Assembly: GCA_030549775.1 (NCBI GenBank)
Contig: CM060173.1
Span: 40,496,610-40,560,609 of the forward strand
DNA: 64,000 nt
DNA from: Tamarix chinensis
Lineage: Eukaryota > Streptophyta > Magnoliopsida > Caryophyllales > Tamaricaceae
Reading direction: 5' to 3'
The notes beneath the pieces are model-generated. The model was given only the letters and a program-made list of their open reading frames with translations. It was not told where the DNA came from and did not search any database. This document shows, piece after piece, positions 1-9,736 of the stretch; position 1 is the first letter of the stretch; every line of letters starts with the position of its first letter. The position numbers and the translations under genes were made by a program.

Positions 1-500
1 CAAATTAATCTTTTAGAAGTATATTAAATAATATTATTAAAACATGGAAAATATATGGTAAGTTACACACCTTTATGGGAGTCCATCTATGTATTAGTTC
101 AGGTCCTTTTTTCTTCTCAAGATGTTTCTTAAATGACCAAATTGATGCATAAAATTATATGAATTATGTAGTATAATACATAACTCATTAAATACATATA
201 TTAAAACCAAAAATCACTTAACTACCTATTAACAACCTTTAGTGGAACTTCTCACCATCTTCCTCATATGGAGTCAAACAAATATGGCATCCATTTTGAT
301 GGATGTAAAATGACGAAATCCTAATGTGAGTTAAAAGAAAGGGGGAGATATATTGTTGTGAAGCTGCCCTCATCATTTGGACTATATACTCCACATATTA
401 TCTTAGGTGCATATAGGATATCACTTGGGGACACTAGAATCTATACTTATGTTGATCATCCTCAAACATAATTAGTCTTTTGAAGAACATATAAAGAAAA
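1..500. other. AT-rich flank without a recognisable gene
   Basis: No reading frame of note, no RNA gene and no clear element terminus was seen. It is the left flank of the outer family A LTR and is probably older repeat-derived spacer. Confidence 0.5.
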
Positions 501-1415
501 TATACTCAAATGCCCAAAAATATTTATTTTAAGAAATATAATTAAATAAGAATTTATTAGGGAATTAAATTATTTATTTATTTTATTTGAAATGGGAAGG
601 ATTTATGTAAGGCAAATTAATAAGGAATTTATAAATATTTTTATAAGGAAAAATTTGGTATTTTTGTTAATTAAAAAGAAATTTAGGAAAAATCTTTTAA
701 AAACCCAAAATTATCCAAAAAAGAAATTTTAATATTATTTTATTTAAATATTTTTATTTTAATTACCCAAAACATTCTAATTAATTTATTTGACCCCAAC
801 CTACTTAAAATTTTCTTTTCCCTTTTTCCTTTTCCTTTTTCCTTCTTCCTTTTTCTTTCTTTTCTTTCTTTTTCTTATCTTTTCTTTCATTTCCTTATTC
901 TCCCTGATTGGGCCTAAGGCGCAGCCCAATCCCTTTTCCTTTCTTCTTTCTTTCTGCGGCCTAGTGTTGTTTCCTTTCTTCCTACGACAGCCAAATGCTG
1001 CGTGTTGTGGCTTCCTTCCTTGGAATGCCGCGTTCCATTTAAGTCCTTATAACCGTTGCTGACTGGCTCGATTCTTCTTCCTTTTCTTTTCTTTATTTTT
1101 CCCTCGGCCGCCCGGTTCACCTCCTTCTTCCTCCCTCCTCCTTCGTCAACCTACACCTTCGAAGCTTCGAAAATTGCACCTTCAACCATGCGTGATTTGA
1201 TCAGCCATTTCCTCTCTCTTTTTCTTCCCCTTGACTCGCATTTCAGCATGGTCCAATCCATTTTCCTTTTCTCCCAATCAAAGTCCCCATTTCCTTCGCG
1301 AAAGGTCGAGCATGACCTAAAATTGTGCTGGCCAATTAACGCCACCGACTACCCCGAACCTTACATACATTACCCTCCTGCTGACCTCCAGAACCCTACC
1401 ATTCCTTCTAAACTC

Positions 1416-1423
1416 TATAAATA
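1416..1423 (+). promoter_or_regulatory. TATA box of the outer family A LTR
   Basis: TATAAATA follows a pyrimidine-rich U3 and precedes the GC-rich leader. The same arrangement occurs on the minus strand of the four other family A copies (5,944; 14,651; 47,697; 63,513). Confidence 0.7.
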
Positions 1424-2005
1424 CCCCTGGATTGGTTGTCTTTGAAACTTTTTTCCCGAAACCCTAAGAACCTACCTTGTGCACCACCGCGACTTCAGAC
1501 GACTCTCCCTCCACCGTTAGCCAACTTCGCTACCACCTCTGCCCACCAAAGTCTTCCCTGCACTGTCCTCTAACTAACTGAGCTACCCATCTCCTTCGAT
1601 TCTTTTCGCACTAGCCACCACAGTCGTGCGAAGTTCCCTACCCATCAGACTAAAATTTTACCCCTACAGCCCTTTAAACCATCGTCCGCCACCACATCCT
1701 CCGCTTCTACTGCCTTCTGCACCACCCAAAAGTTACTACTAATCCTCCTCCACCTACCCATAACCTTCTTTTCTCCTTTTTTCCTTCTCCTCCCCTCTTT
1801 TTCTTCATCTCTTCCTTTCGACCACCACCTCTACCGCCATGTGCTGCCGCCCCTTGCCACGCCACCACCCTCACATTACTCCTCTCAGCATAGGCTACCA
1901 CTAGCACCTCAACCTCCACGCTTATTCTCCACCCTTTCTTTTTAGACCTCAACTTTTCCCTTTTTAATCCTCTTTTTCGATCATCGCCGCCGTCGCCATG
2001 CACCA

Positions 2006-2010
2006 CCGCC
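2006..2010. repeat. Left target-site duplication (ccgcc)
   Basis: Five bases immediately before the nested LTR at 2,011; the identical copy is at 7,085-7,089. Confidence 0.88.
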
Positions 2011-2108
2011 TATAACACCCCCAAATTTACTATTGAAAAATTTTGTTTAATTACAAGGGTTTAGCGGAAGCAAAAGGTAAAACCGTAAACTTGGGGGCAT
2101 TACCGCCA

Positions 2109-2152
2109 CACTTAGTACCAGATCGCTTCACCTACTGTTCCAGTACTAAGTG
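2109..2152 (-). other. Terminal hairpin of family A LTR
   Basis: CACTTAGTAC (2,109-2,118) and GTACTAAGTG (2,143-2,152) form a perfect 10-bp inverted repeat around a 24-nt loop. On the RNA strand it is followed at once by TGGCGGTA. Equivalent hairpins are at 9,621-9,666, 41,244-41,289 and 59,940-59,985. At 10,598-15,623 only seven of the ten pairs survive. Confidence 0.75.
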
Positions 2153-2459
2153 CTAAGGCTAAATAAAGTTAATATTAAACACGAATCATTAATAAAATAC
2201 AAGTCATACAGAAATTAGAGTGTGATTTAGGGTTACAAACCAAAGAGTACGTGACTAGAGTTTTCAAAACATAAAGCATAGTACGATAACACAACTAAAT
2301 ATGATAATACAGGGTTAGAGAAAGGAAACAGAGTCCAGCCGAGTCGCTCTCGATCCCCAAGTCAGGTTTAGGCTCAACGCTCAGCCCCATCCGATGCCTC
2401 GTAAGTGTCATAGGCATCGAAGACATCGTCCCCTACCTACACAAGCTAAACGGATCTTT

Positions 2460-2514
2460 TGCTCGTGGGAATGAGCAGCACCCATGAAACGGGTGATCAG
2501 TACGCTACGTACTG
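2460..2514 (-). other. Three consecutive stem-loops (H1-H2-H3)
   Basis: H1 is 2,460-2,477 (TGCTC/GAGCA), H2 is 2,479-2,495 (CACCC/GGGTG) and H3 is 2,498-2,514 (CAGTACG/CGTACTG, 3-nt loop). They sit almost end to end. The block recurs at 11,031-11,085, 9,240-9,294 (opposite orientation), 45,101-45,160 and 60,277-60,331, with some paired compensating changes. The function is unknown; an RNA role in the LTR transcript is inferred. Confidence 0.72.
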
Positions 2515-2706
2515 AGTAAGGTAACAGACGCACTAAGGCCCACATACACAGAGATACATGACATAGCAGACATAGCATAGTTACGTAAATAGCATGCAAT
2601 AACACAGATAAACAATACCGGTTATGAACCAGATAACTTTTTCATCGGATCTCTGATAATTATAATCAATTCACATCATAGTCTTTATTAATCCATGTGA
2701 GTGCGG

Positions 2707-3005
2707 GAACCCCACTATTATAGCCGGTGGACCGGTCACGAGGGTAACATACCCTGCCACTATTATTTGCCGGTGGACCGGTCTGGCCCCGACTCACAAG
2801 GTATTCCACTGTAAATATTCGTATCTTTCCCATGTCTTATCATTATTATGATCGATTTGCTGAGCACGGAATCCCCCACTATTATAGCCGGTGGAACGGT
2901 CACGAGGGCACATGCCCTGCCACTATTATAGCCGGTGGACCAGTCACGAGGGTAACATACCCTGCCACTATTATTTGCCGGTGGACCGGTCTGGGTCCGG
3001 CTCAA
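2707..3005 (-). repeat. Hairpin minisatellite of family A
   Basis: An array of about 40-45 bp units, each with CCACTATTATAGCCGGTGG followed by a short stem. Stems are AGGGTA/TACCCT at 2,741-2,755 and 2,949-2,963, and AGGGCA/TGCCCT at 2,905-2,918. A unique spacer of about 100 bp with 'GTATTCCACTGTAAATA' splits the array. Related arrays are at 8,690-9,030, 11,270-11,610, 45,300-45,720 and 60,530-60,860. Confidence 0.8.
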
Positions 3006-3480
3006 CATCTTCCACTTTATGTGATTAATGTATTAAGTATCTTATTCAAAAGTTCTCACCATGGACATGTACGAATCATTCGCTTTATACTTCACACCTC
3101 ACAAATAATAAAATTCCACAATCATAATTACACTTTAATCAATAAGTACACCTGGTAACACTAAAACTCTAAGCAGCCATAATCGACCCTAATTGTCCAC
3201 CCCAAACCGTGGTTAACCACTCCAAATCCTATTTTACCATAACAACCATAATTAGCCATTCCAAACCTTAATTAAAAACAACAAATCACAATTAGCTACT
3301 CCAACCCTATTTAATCACAACGACCCAGAGTTAATCACTCCAAACCTTAATTCTGGCTCCTCCATACCCTTATAATACTCCACGTACTATTTTCCGTCCA
3401 AAATAGATCAACCACCCAAATAATACTTGCATTACCTTCCTTACCTCCTAAATCAACCTTTCATACGTAAATTTTTCTCC

Positions 3481-3831
3481 CATGCAAACTTTACATATCC
3501 CATGCAACCTCTCGGACTTTTCACACAAACCCCAAATCCCATACAATCATTAACTCCCATGCAAAACCCTAACTCCACCATGCAACCCTAATACCACCAT
3601 ACAACCATTAATACCACCATACAACCCATAATACCACCATGCAAACCCTAATACCACAATACCGCCATTAATACCACCATGCAACCATTAATACCACCCT
3701 ACAACCCATAATACCACCATGCAAACCCTAATACCACCATACAAACTATAATACAACCATGCAACCATTAATACCACCATACAAACCCTACTACCACCAT
3801 GCAAACCCTAATACCACCATATAAACCCTAG
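3481..3831 (-). repeat. About 20-bp tandem repeat joining RY motif and telobox
   Basis: Repeated units of the form ATACCACCATGCAAACCCTA. Many units join CATGCA (RY motif, bound by plant B3 proteins) to AAACCCTA (telobox). Other units read CATACAACCATTA. The array is shared at 8,236-8,530, 12,232-12,312 and 61,190-61,400. Confidence 0.8.
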
Positions 3832-3904
3832 ATTTCGTCACACAAGACCAAAGATCCATCCATACCAAACCCTAGATTCAAACCATATAAAACCCAAAGA
3901 TTTG

Positions 3905-4040
3905 TCCATATAATACAATTGATTAGATTCCCCCACTCATAACCACAAATTAGATTCCTCCAAACAAGATCGTGAGATAGATTCTTCCACATAAAATCAT
4001 AAATTAGAATCTCCCATATAAACCCTAGAATTCTCCATTT
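3905..4040 (-). repeat. About 28-bp tandem repeat (ATAAATTAGATTCTCCC)
   Basis: About five diverged units here; the homologous array at 61,480-61,830 has about eleven. Confidence 0.6.
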
Positions 4041-4333
4041 TATTCAGATCATTAAAATAATTAGGTCGACTCGCCGTCCTTGGTGAATCTCTTTCCCCAT
4101 CTTCCTTTTTAAACCTTTCTCCCACACAAACACATCAACTCCCTCACATGCACATTTTATAGGATCATGACACATATCATCACATATACGTAATACACAT
4201 GTCATGTAAACACACCACACATACTTCAACTCCATGTCATGCCACACGCGACATAATTAATAATGATAAACATAGGGTACGTAGCATGCGAAGCACATAA
4301 TGCATATAGACACACAAAAGGCCTTAGTTACGT

Positions 4334-4404
4334 CCTTACCTAAAACGACGCCGGGCTTGGAGCACGCTCATACAACTCCTTGAGACTTTGGCTCAATTCA
4401 CCTA
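4334..4404 (-). promoter_or_regulatory. Conserved leader block with 5' splice-site match
   Basis: On the minus strand CCTTACCT (4,334-4,341) reads AG|GTAAGG, a near-ideal plant 5' splice site. The adjoining block is among the best conserved in family A and includes the near-palindrome GAGCACGCTC. Equivalents are at 12,695, 46,878, 62,094 and, on the plus strand, 7,952. A candidate acceptor, TGTAG|GTAGGG, lies near 2,437. Confidence 0.5.
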
Positions 4405-4639
4405 TAGGAGGATAAGACTAATGGTTAGTTCCCTTCTACTCCAAAAGTACTATTATTTCTTATTTTAGTCTAAGATTAGGTTTTTATTATTAACCGGAGT
4501 TCTATAAGTGAAAACTAGGGTTTTCTTTCCATCAAGCTAGCCTACTAGTTATTACTAGTTAAAATGTACTTATGTTATTATTCATAACTATATTTATATT
4601 ATCAACCTAGGGGCTTTATTCCTTCTAATGATAGTAATA

Positions 4640-5298
4640 ATATTTGTTAAAATAGTATAGTGCTAATAATACTAATTATATTAATACCCATGCTCCTAGA
4701 AATAGAACCCCTGTCATTTTTAGGGTTAAGGCTAATAATGGTTTTAGGGTAAGATAATATTAAAATATTAGTATTACTAACAAGGCACTAATATTATTAA
4801 CGATAATAATGATGTTAGTTATATTTGGGATAATAATAATATAAGGATTTAAATGTTTTTGTTATAATAATATTATCAAGACAATAACAATAGTACTAGT
4901 AATAACTAACAATGATTCCATAGTAATAACGTTAGTAAAAAGGGCATTAGGGACAATATTAGCAAGGCTTGAATAATAACAACAATCGTAATAATGCTAA
5001 GGTTGGGTATTCTTCTTCTATAATGACCAAAGGGAACATGCCCATTTTGGTTTCAATAATAATAGAAATAATAGTAATATTATTAACAATGCCAACAACA
5101 ACCACAACAACAATAATTCTAATAGCAATAATAGTAATAAAAAAATAATGAAAGTAATAATAACATTAAGCATAGTAATAATAATGATTATGACCATAAT
5201 ATAGTAATCAAAATGAAAATAGTAATATAAGGGTTCAAGTATCTATATTAATAATAAAAGTGATAATATATAAAGCTAATATTAAAAATGTTAGCAAG

Positions 5299-5343
<45 letters not shown>

Positions 5344-5373
5344 GTAACAATAAGGATAATCATAATAATAGTA

Positions 5374-5404
<31 letters not shown>

Positions 5405-5440
5405 TACAGATATTACCATTAATATTATTAAATAATTAAT
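4640..5440. repeat. (TAA)n microsatellite region of family A
   Basis: Interrupted (AAT/TAA)n with nearly pure runs near 5,300-5,342 and 5,376-5,404. It holds the same place in each family A copy, between the leader and the splice-donor block. Confidence 0.85.
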
Positions 5441-5460
5441 ATTTGTACAAAATGAGTTTA

Positions 5461-6460
5461 AGGTTTGGGGAAATTTGGAGGATCACCTAAGGCAGTGGTG
5501 GCAGTGGTGGCACCAGCGGCGGCGGCGGCGGTTGTGGGAGTTTGAGATGGAGGAAGAAGGAGAAAGGAGGGAGGAGGATAAGGAAGGGAGGTGGAAGAAA
5601 GGGAGGTGTGGGGAGGTAGAGGAGGCTCCCCTGGTGATTTTGGAGGTTAGAGGTGGCGTTGGTGGCGGCGGAATTGACGGCGGTGGCGGTGCGAAGGGTG
5701 GAAGGGGCTGAAGTTAGTCGTTTGGGGAGGGCGACTTTGCACGGCTGGGGCGGCTCGTGTAGGGGATATCAAGAGGTGAGGAGGGCTTGGTTAGGTAGAG
5801 GGTGTCCAAGGAGCAGTTTGGGGGGTGGTTTGGATGGCGGCGATAGGCGAAGGCGGCGGAGGGCTCGTCTGATGAGGCGGCGGCGAGAATGGTGGGTTTC
5901 TGGGTTTCGAGACCAAAATTCAAATTTGAGGCAGGATATGGGGTATATATAGACCAATTGGGGTGGGTAATGACAATGGGAAGGAGACAAGCGGTGGCAG
6001 GTGCCAGGCATGCCGCCGGTGGTGACAGTCGAGGCGGCACTGCCATGGCAGGGGCGACAAGCTCGAGGGAAGAAGGAAAAGGAAAGGGGCAGGTGCTCGG
6101 GAGAGGGGAAAAGGGTCGGTTGGGGCTGAATTAGTGAAAGAAAGCGACGGGAGAGGGAGGGAAGGACGGTGGCAGCACTGGTGGCCGACGGAGCGCTGGG
6201 TTGCAGCTCCTCGGTCTCCGCCACGCCTCGGGGAAGAAGATGGCATCGGGACCGGGTGGCTCAGGGAGAAAAGAAGAAAAGAAATAGAAGACCGGACCGG
6301 CCGAGGAAGGAAAGAAGAAAATAAAGGGGGTCGGCGTGGGCCAAGGCTGTGCAGGGGAGTTGGGCCGCGCGACAGGCTGGCCCAGGTTTAGGGGGGGAGG
6401 AGAAAAGAAAAAGGAAAAAGAGAAAGAAAAAGAAAGAAAGGAAAGGAAAAAAAAAGGGAA
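5461..6460 (-). other. GC-rich leader and purine/pyrimidine-asymmetric U3
   Basis: 5,461-5,940 is G-rich and CpG-rich on the plus strand and lies downstream of the minus-strand TATA box, so it would be transcribed leader. 5,960-6,380 is promoter-side sequence, and 6,385-6,460 is almost pure purine. The long frames here come from low complexity (proline, serine or arginine) and are not conserved among copies. Confidence 0.65.
5944..5951 (-). promoter_or_regulatory. TATA box of solo LTR A1
   Basis: TATATATA, read on the minus strand as CTATATATACCCC, about 1.1 kb from the LTR 5' end at 7,084. Confidence 0.65.
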
Positions 6461-7084
6461 AATATGTTGATTGGGTATTTTGGTATTATTATTATTATTA
6501 TTATTATTTAAGTTAGATATTTAATTTTAATAATAATTTTTTTAAGTATAATAGTTAAATTTATTTTTAGATTAATTGGACTATTTTGGATAAATTTTCC
6601 TTAACTTCCATTTTAATTAGTAAAATGTCCAAAATTTTCTAAATAATTTATTTATTGATTTATCTTTATTTTCCTCAATTAATTTCCTTTTTATTGAATA
6701 AAATAATTTATATTCTAAATTTTCCTAATAAATCATTATTTTGCCATAATTCCTAAATTAGGATTTTTGGGGTAGATAAATAAATTTTAATAATTCAACT
6801 TACTATATTTTAATATATTGGTTTAAAAGGTAGGTTTTATAAAATATTGGTTTGAAACTTTATTTAAATAGAATAGGTATGATAAAATAATAATTTATTT
6901 ATTTTAATTTATTAAATATTCACATCTAATTTTATATACACAAAAATCTGCAAAATAGTTAAGCTAAATAAATTAAAAAGGTAAAATATTCAAAATAATT
7001 AAATTAAGTAAGTTTAAAAGCTAAGTCATCCCAAATAAAAGTGATTTAGTAAATTATAGACTTTTAAACTTTTGGAGGATTACA

Positions 7085-7089
7085 CCGCC
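7085..7089. repeat. Right target-site duplication (ccgcc)
   Basis: Identical to 2,006-2,010; directly follows GGATTACA, the end of the nested LTR. Confidence 0.88.
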
Positions 7090-7342
7090 GGTGTCACCCA
7101 TCTTCACCGACACGAGGTAAAACCCTAGACCCTCTCAGCCCTTCTCCCCTATTTATTTAAGTTTATCCTAATTTATTACAAATTTTAGCATTTATTTGAT
7201 TATAATAATAATAATTATTATTATTAATAGATGTAATATTAATGATAAATTTTCTTAGCAGGGTCAAGAGTAATCCTAAGTTAATTAAGTTTTTAGTTTC
7301 GAATTATAGGAATTTACTTGTATTATTATAAGTTTTATTATC

Positions 7343-7373
<31 letters not shown>

Positions 7374-8235
7374 GTATTATTAGTGTTATTATTAATTATC
7401 TAAGGAAGGCCAAAGCCCTAATATATAATTAGGATTCGCATACTCCTATTTGATTATTAATATTACTATTTTTACTACTACTATTATTATTATTATTATT
7501 GTTATCTTTATCATTTTTAATATTATATGTTATTAATATTATTATTACTATTATTAAATAGTACTTTCATTATTTGGAGGTAGGGTTGAAACCCTACCTT
7601 ATTTTATTTAGGTTTATGTTATTATTATTATTATTAGTAGTAGTATTATTATTATCAATATTTCATTTTATTAATATTATCATCATTAGAATTATTTTGG
7701 TGAAGGATAGAAACCCTTATATCACCATCTGCTTTATATTATATTGATATCATTATTAGTATTTTTAGTATTATTTTGCAAAGATGTTATTAGTATAGTA
7801 TGGTTTTAATTAAAAACCAAGTCTTAGGATAGGTTGATAAGTAATAGTATTTTTAAGAGGAAACCTAATTCTAGTTTTTTCCTCATAATAGGTGATCCCA
7901 GTCAAAGCCCTCAAGAGGTATAGGAGCGTCCTCTAAGACCCGTGACATTTTAGGTAAGGGTGTATCTAAGGCCTTTTGTGTGTAATGTGTTTTACATGCC
8001 TTGATTGCAATGTGACATGCAATATAATATGTTTTAAGTGTTTTTTTTATATCTATTATGTATGTAGTATAACGTGGAGTTGAGGTATGTTCATATGATA
8101 TTTTATGGCATGTATGTGATATGTAAAAGTTGTGCTTTTAATATGAATTGATGTTGCCCATAAGACATGCATGTAGGTCGTAGGATATGGTGTTATAGTA
8201 TGAATTAATGTGGGAGTGGTCTAAGCATTATATGA

Positions 8236-8530
8236 CTATGCATGGTGGTATTAATGGTTGTATGGTGGTATTAGGGTTTGCATGGTGGTGTTAGGGTTTG
8301 CATGGTGGTATTAATGGTTGTATGGTGGTAATAGGGTTTGCATGGTGGTACTTGGGTTTGCATGGTGGCATTCGAGTTTGCATGGGAGTTAATAATTGCG
8401 TGGGAGTTAGGGTTTGTATGGAAGTAGGGTTTACGTGGAGCTAGGGTTTGCATGGAAGTAGGGTGTACGTGGAGCTAGGGTTTGCATAGGAGCTAGGATT
8501 TCATAGAGTTAGGGTTTGCATGGGTGTTAG
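8236..8530 (+). repeat. RY/telobox tandem repeat, outer copy
   Basis: Units such as TAGGGTTTGCATGGTGGTAT repeat about a dozen times; this is the reverse complement of the array at 3,481-3,831. Confidence 0.8.
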
Positions 8531-8689
8531 GGTATGCCATGGTTAACTTTGATGGTGGTGGTTAACTAGGGTTAGAGTGATTAACTAGCATTGAAGGGTA
8601 AGCATGGTAGGAGTCAGACTTGCATGTCTTGGTATGGGTTCCTGAATAAGATACTTTAATCACGTAAAGTGGAAGATGTTAAGCCGGGC

Positions 8690-9030
8690 CTAGACCGATC
8701 CACCGACATAATAGTGGCCAGGGACTACAGTATCTTGGAGACTGATCCACCGGCGTATAATAGTGGTAGGGTATGTTACCCTAGTGACCGATCCATCGGC
8801 TAAAATAGTGGGGGATCCCGAGCTCAATAAATCAAACCCTACATTTTGCTAAGATATGGGAAGACACTAATTACTTATAGTGTAATATCGTGTGAGAAAA
8901 GGGGCTAGACCGATCCACCGGCATATAATAGTAGTAGGGCATGCACCCTAAGTGACCGATCCACTGGCTAGAATAGTGCCAGGAGCCAAAGTGCCCTGGA
9001 GACTGATCAGTTGGCAAAAATAGTGGCATT
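8690..9030 (+). repeat. Hairpin minisatellite, outer copy
   Basis: Units contain CCGATCCACCGGCATAATAGTGG variants and stems AGGGTA/TACCCT (near 8,768) and AGGGCA/CACCCT (near 8,935), the latter imperfect. Confidence 0.7.
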
Positions 9031-9239
9031 CCCGTACTCGTATAGACTTGATAAAGAGAATGGTGTGAAATTCGATAAAGGATTGATGAAGTAATTAATT
9101 TGAACTGTATTTAAATCTTGGTATTTCACCTGAGCATTTATTTATCTTGTGCTATTATGATTGGAATTTATGCTCCTTTATTATTATACATTATTTGTGT
9201 GAATTTTATATGCTGGCCTTAGTGCACGGTTACCTTACT

Positions 9240-9294
9240 CAATACATAGCATATTGATCACCCCTTTTATGGGTGTTGCTCATTCCCACGAGCA
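9240..9294 (+). other. Stem-loop block H3-H2-H1, outer copy
   Basis: H3 is CAATA/TATTG (9,240-9,256), H2 CACCC/GGGTG (9,259-9,275) and H1 TGCTC/GAGCA (9,277-9,294). Compared with CAGTA/TACTG in copy A1, both arms of H3 changed together at the third pair. Confidence 0.7.
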
Positions 9295-9620
9295 GAAGAC
9301 CCATCTGACGTGTTGCAGGTAGGAGATGCATATTTTTATGCCATTGATGTCTATGGGACATTAGGTGGGGTTGAGTGATTTTGGGCTGGATTGGGTCCTA
9401 GAGTGGTGTAGCCGTTTTCCATCATGAGATTATTATCCTTGTTCTCTTTTAATTATGTTTGAACCTACATAAACAATTTTATTATTATTGCTATTTTTGT
9501 TCTCTGAAAAACAATAACTAGTATTTCGAATTATGTAAAGACTTAAAGCATACTTTGATTTCCATATTTATAAAATTTGGATTATTTAATAATTTTATGA
9601 GTTATTTTTCTTAGCCTTAG

Positions 9621-9666
9621 CACTTGGTACTGGAACAGTAGGAGTGAACCGGTCTGGTACTAAGTG
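9621..9666 (+). other. Terminal hairpin, outer copy
   Basis: CACTTGGTAC pairs with GTACTAAGTG (one G-U pair in RNA), followed directly by TGGCGGTAGC. Confidence 0.7.
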
Positions 9667-9736
9667 TGGCGGTAGCATCCCTAGAGTTTACTGTTTTAAA
9701 TTTAAAGGTTTAAAAAATGTAAATTTTGGGGTGAAA

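Larger units (their letters stand above)
501..2010 (+). mobile_element. Outer family A LTR, 5' half (U3, TATA, leader)
   Basis: This is the promoter-side half of a plus-oriented LTR whose other half resumes at 7,085. Its AT-rich start (about 501-780) resembles the reverse complement of 6,470-7,084 in the nested copy. A pyrimidine-rich tract follows (about 805-900), then a TATA box at 1,416 and a CpG-containing pyrimidine-rich leader to 2,010. The sequence that should follow 2,010 is found at 7,085, where it matches the minus strand of the copy at 62,870-62,960. The 5' terminus is decayed and only approximate. The short frames here (for example 1,056-1,445) are not shared with other copies, so I treat them as non-coding leader. 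Confidence 0.72.
2011..7084 (-). mobile_element. Solo LTR, family A (copy A1), about 5.07 kb
   Basis: A solo LTR is what remains after recombination between the two LTRs of a retrotransposon. This one runs from TATAACACCCCC (a TGTAACACC terminus with G-to-A decay) to GGATTACA and is flanked by a perfect 5-bp duplication (ccgcc). Transcription is on the minus strand: purine-rich tract on the plus strand at about 6,385-6,460, TATA at 5,944-5,951, GC-rich leader 5,461-5,940, (TAA)n region, 5' splice-site-like block at 4,334, RY/telobox array, hairpin minisatellite, three stem-loops at 2,460-2,514 and terminal hairpin at 2,109-2,152. It holds no retroviral protein region. It is very long for an LTR. 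The 'TGTAACACC' end and its likeness to family B suggest a Tekay/Del-type chromovirus source, which is inference. Confidence 0.88.
7085..9736 (+). mobile_element. Outer family A LTR, 3' half
   Basis: Continuation of the LTR interrupted at 2,010. It begins with the end of the GC-rich leader, then AAACCCTAGACCCTCTCA as in the copy near 62,880. Next come (TAA)n-type tracts (about 7,200-7,770), AGGTAAGG at 7,952-7,959, the RY/telobox array (8,236-8,530), the hairpin minisatellite (8,690-9,030), stem-loops (9,240-9,294), a candidate acceptor TTGCAG|GTAGG at 9,311-9,321, the terminal hairpin (9,621-9,666) and TGGCGGTAGCATCCC. The expected GTTACA end is missing; family A similarity stops at GGGGTG near 9,735. 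Confidence 0.78.

Noticed and set aside
2707..3005. Regularly spaced, partly palindromic repeats that resemble a CRISPR array
   Set aside because: Plant nuclear context, no cas genes, unit length and spacer sequence vary, and the same array recurs at one position of an LTR family.
5475..6391. Overlapping frames in GC-rich sequence (also 14,168-15,249, 47,102-48,077 and 62,858-63,996)
   Set aside because: Composition-driven proline, serine, arginine or glycine runs. The frames are not shared among the five family A copies, and the sequence is LTR promoter and leader.
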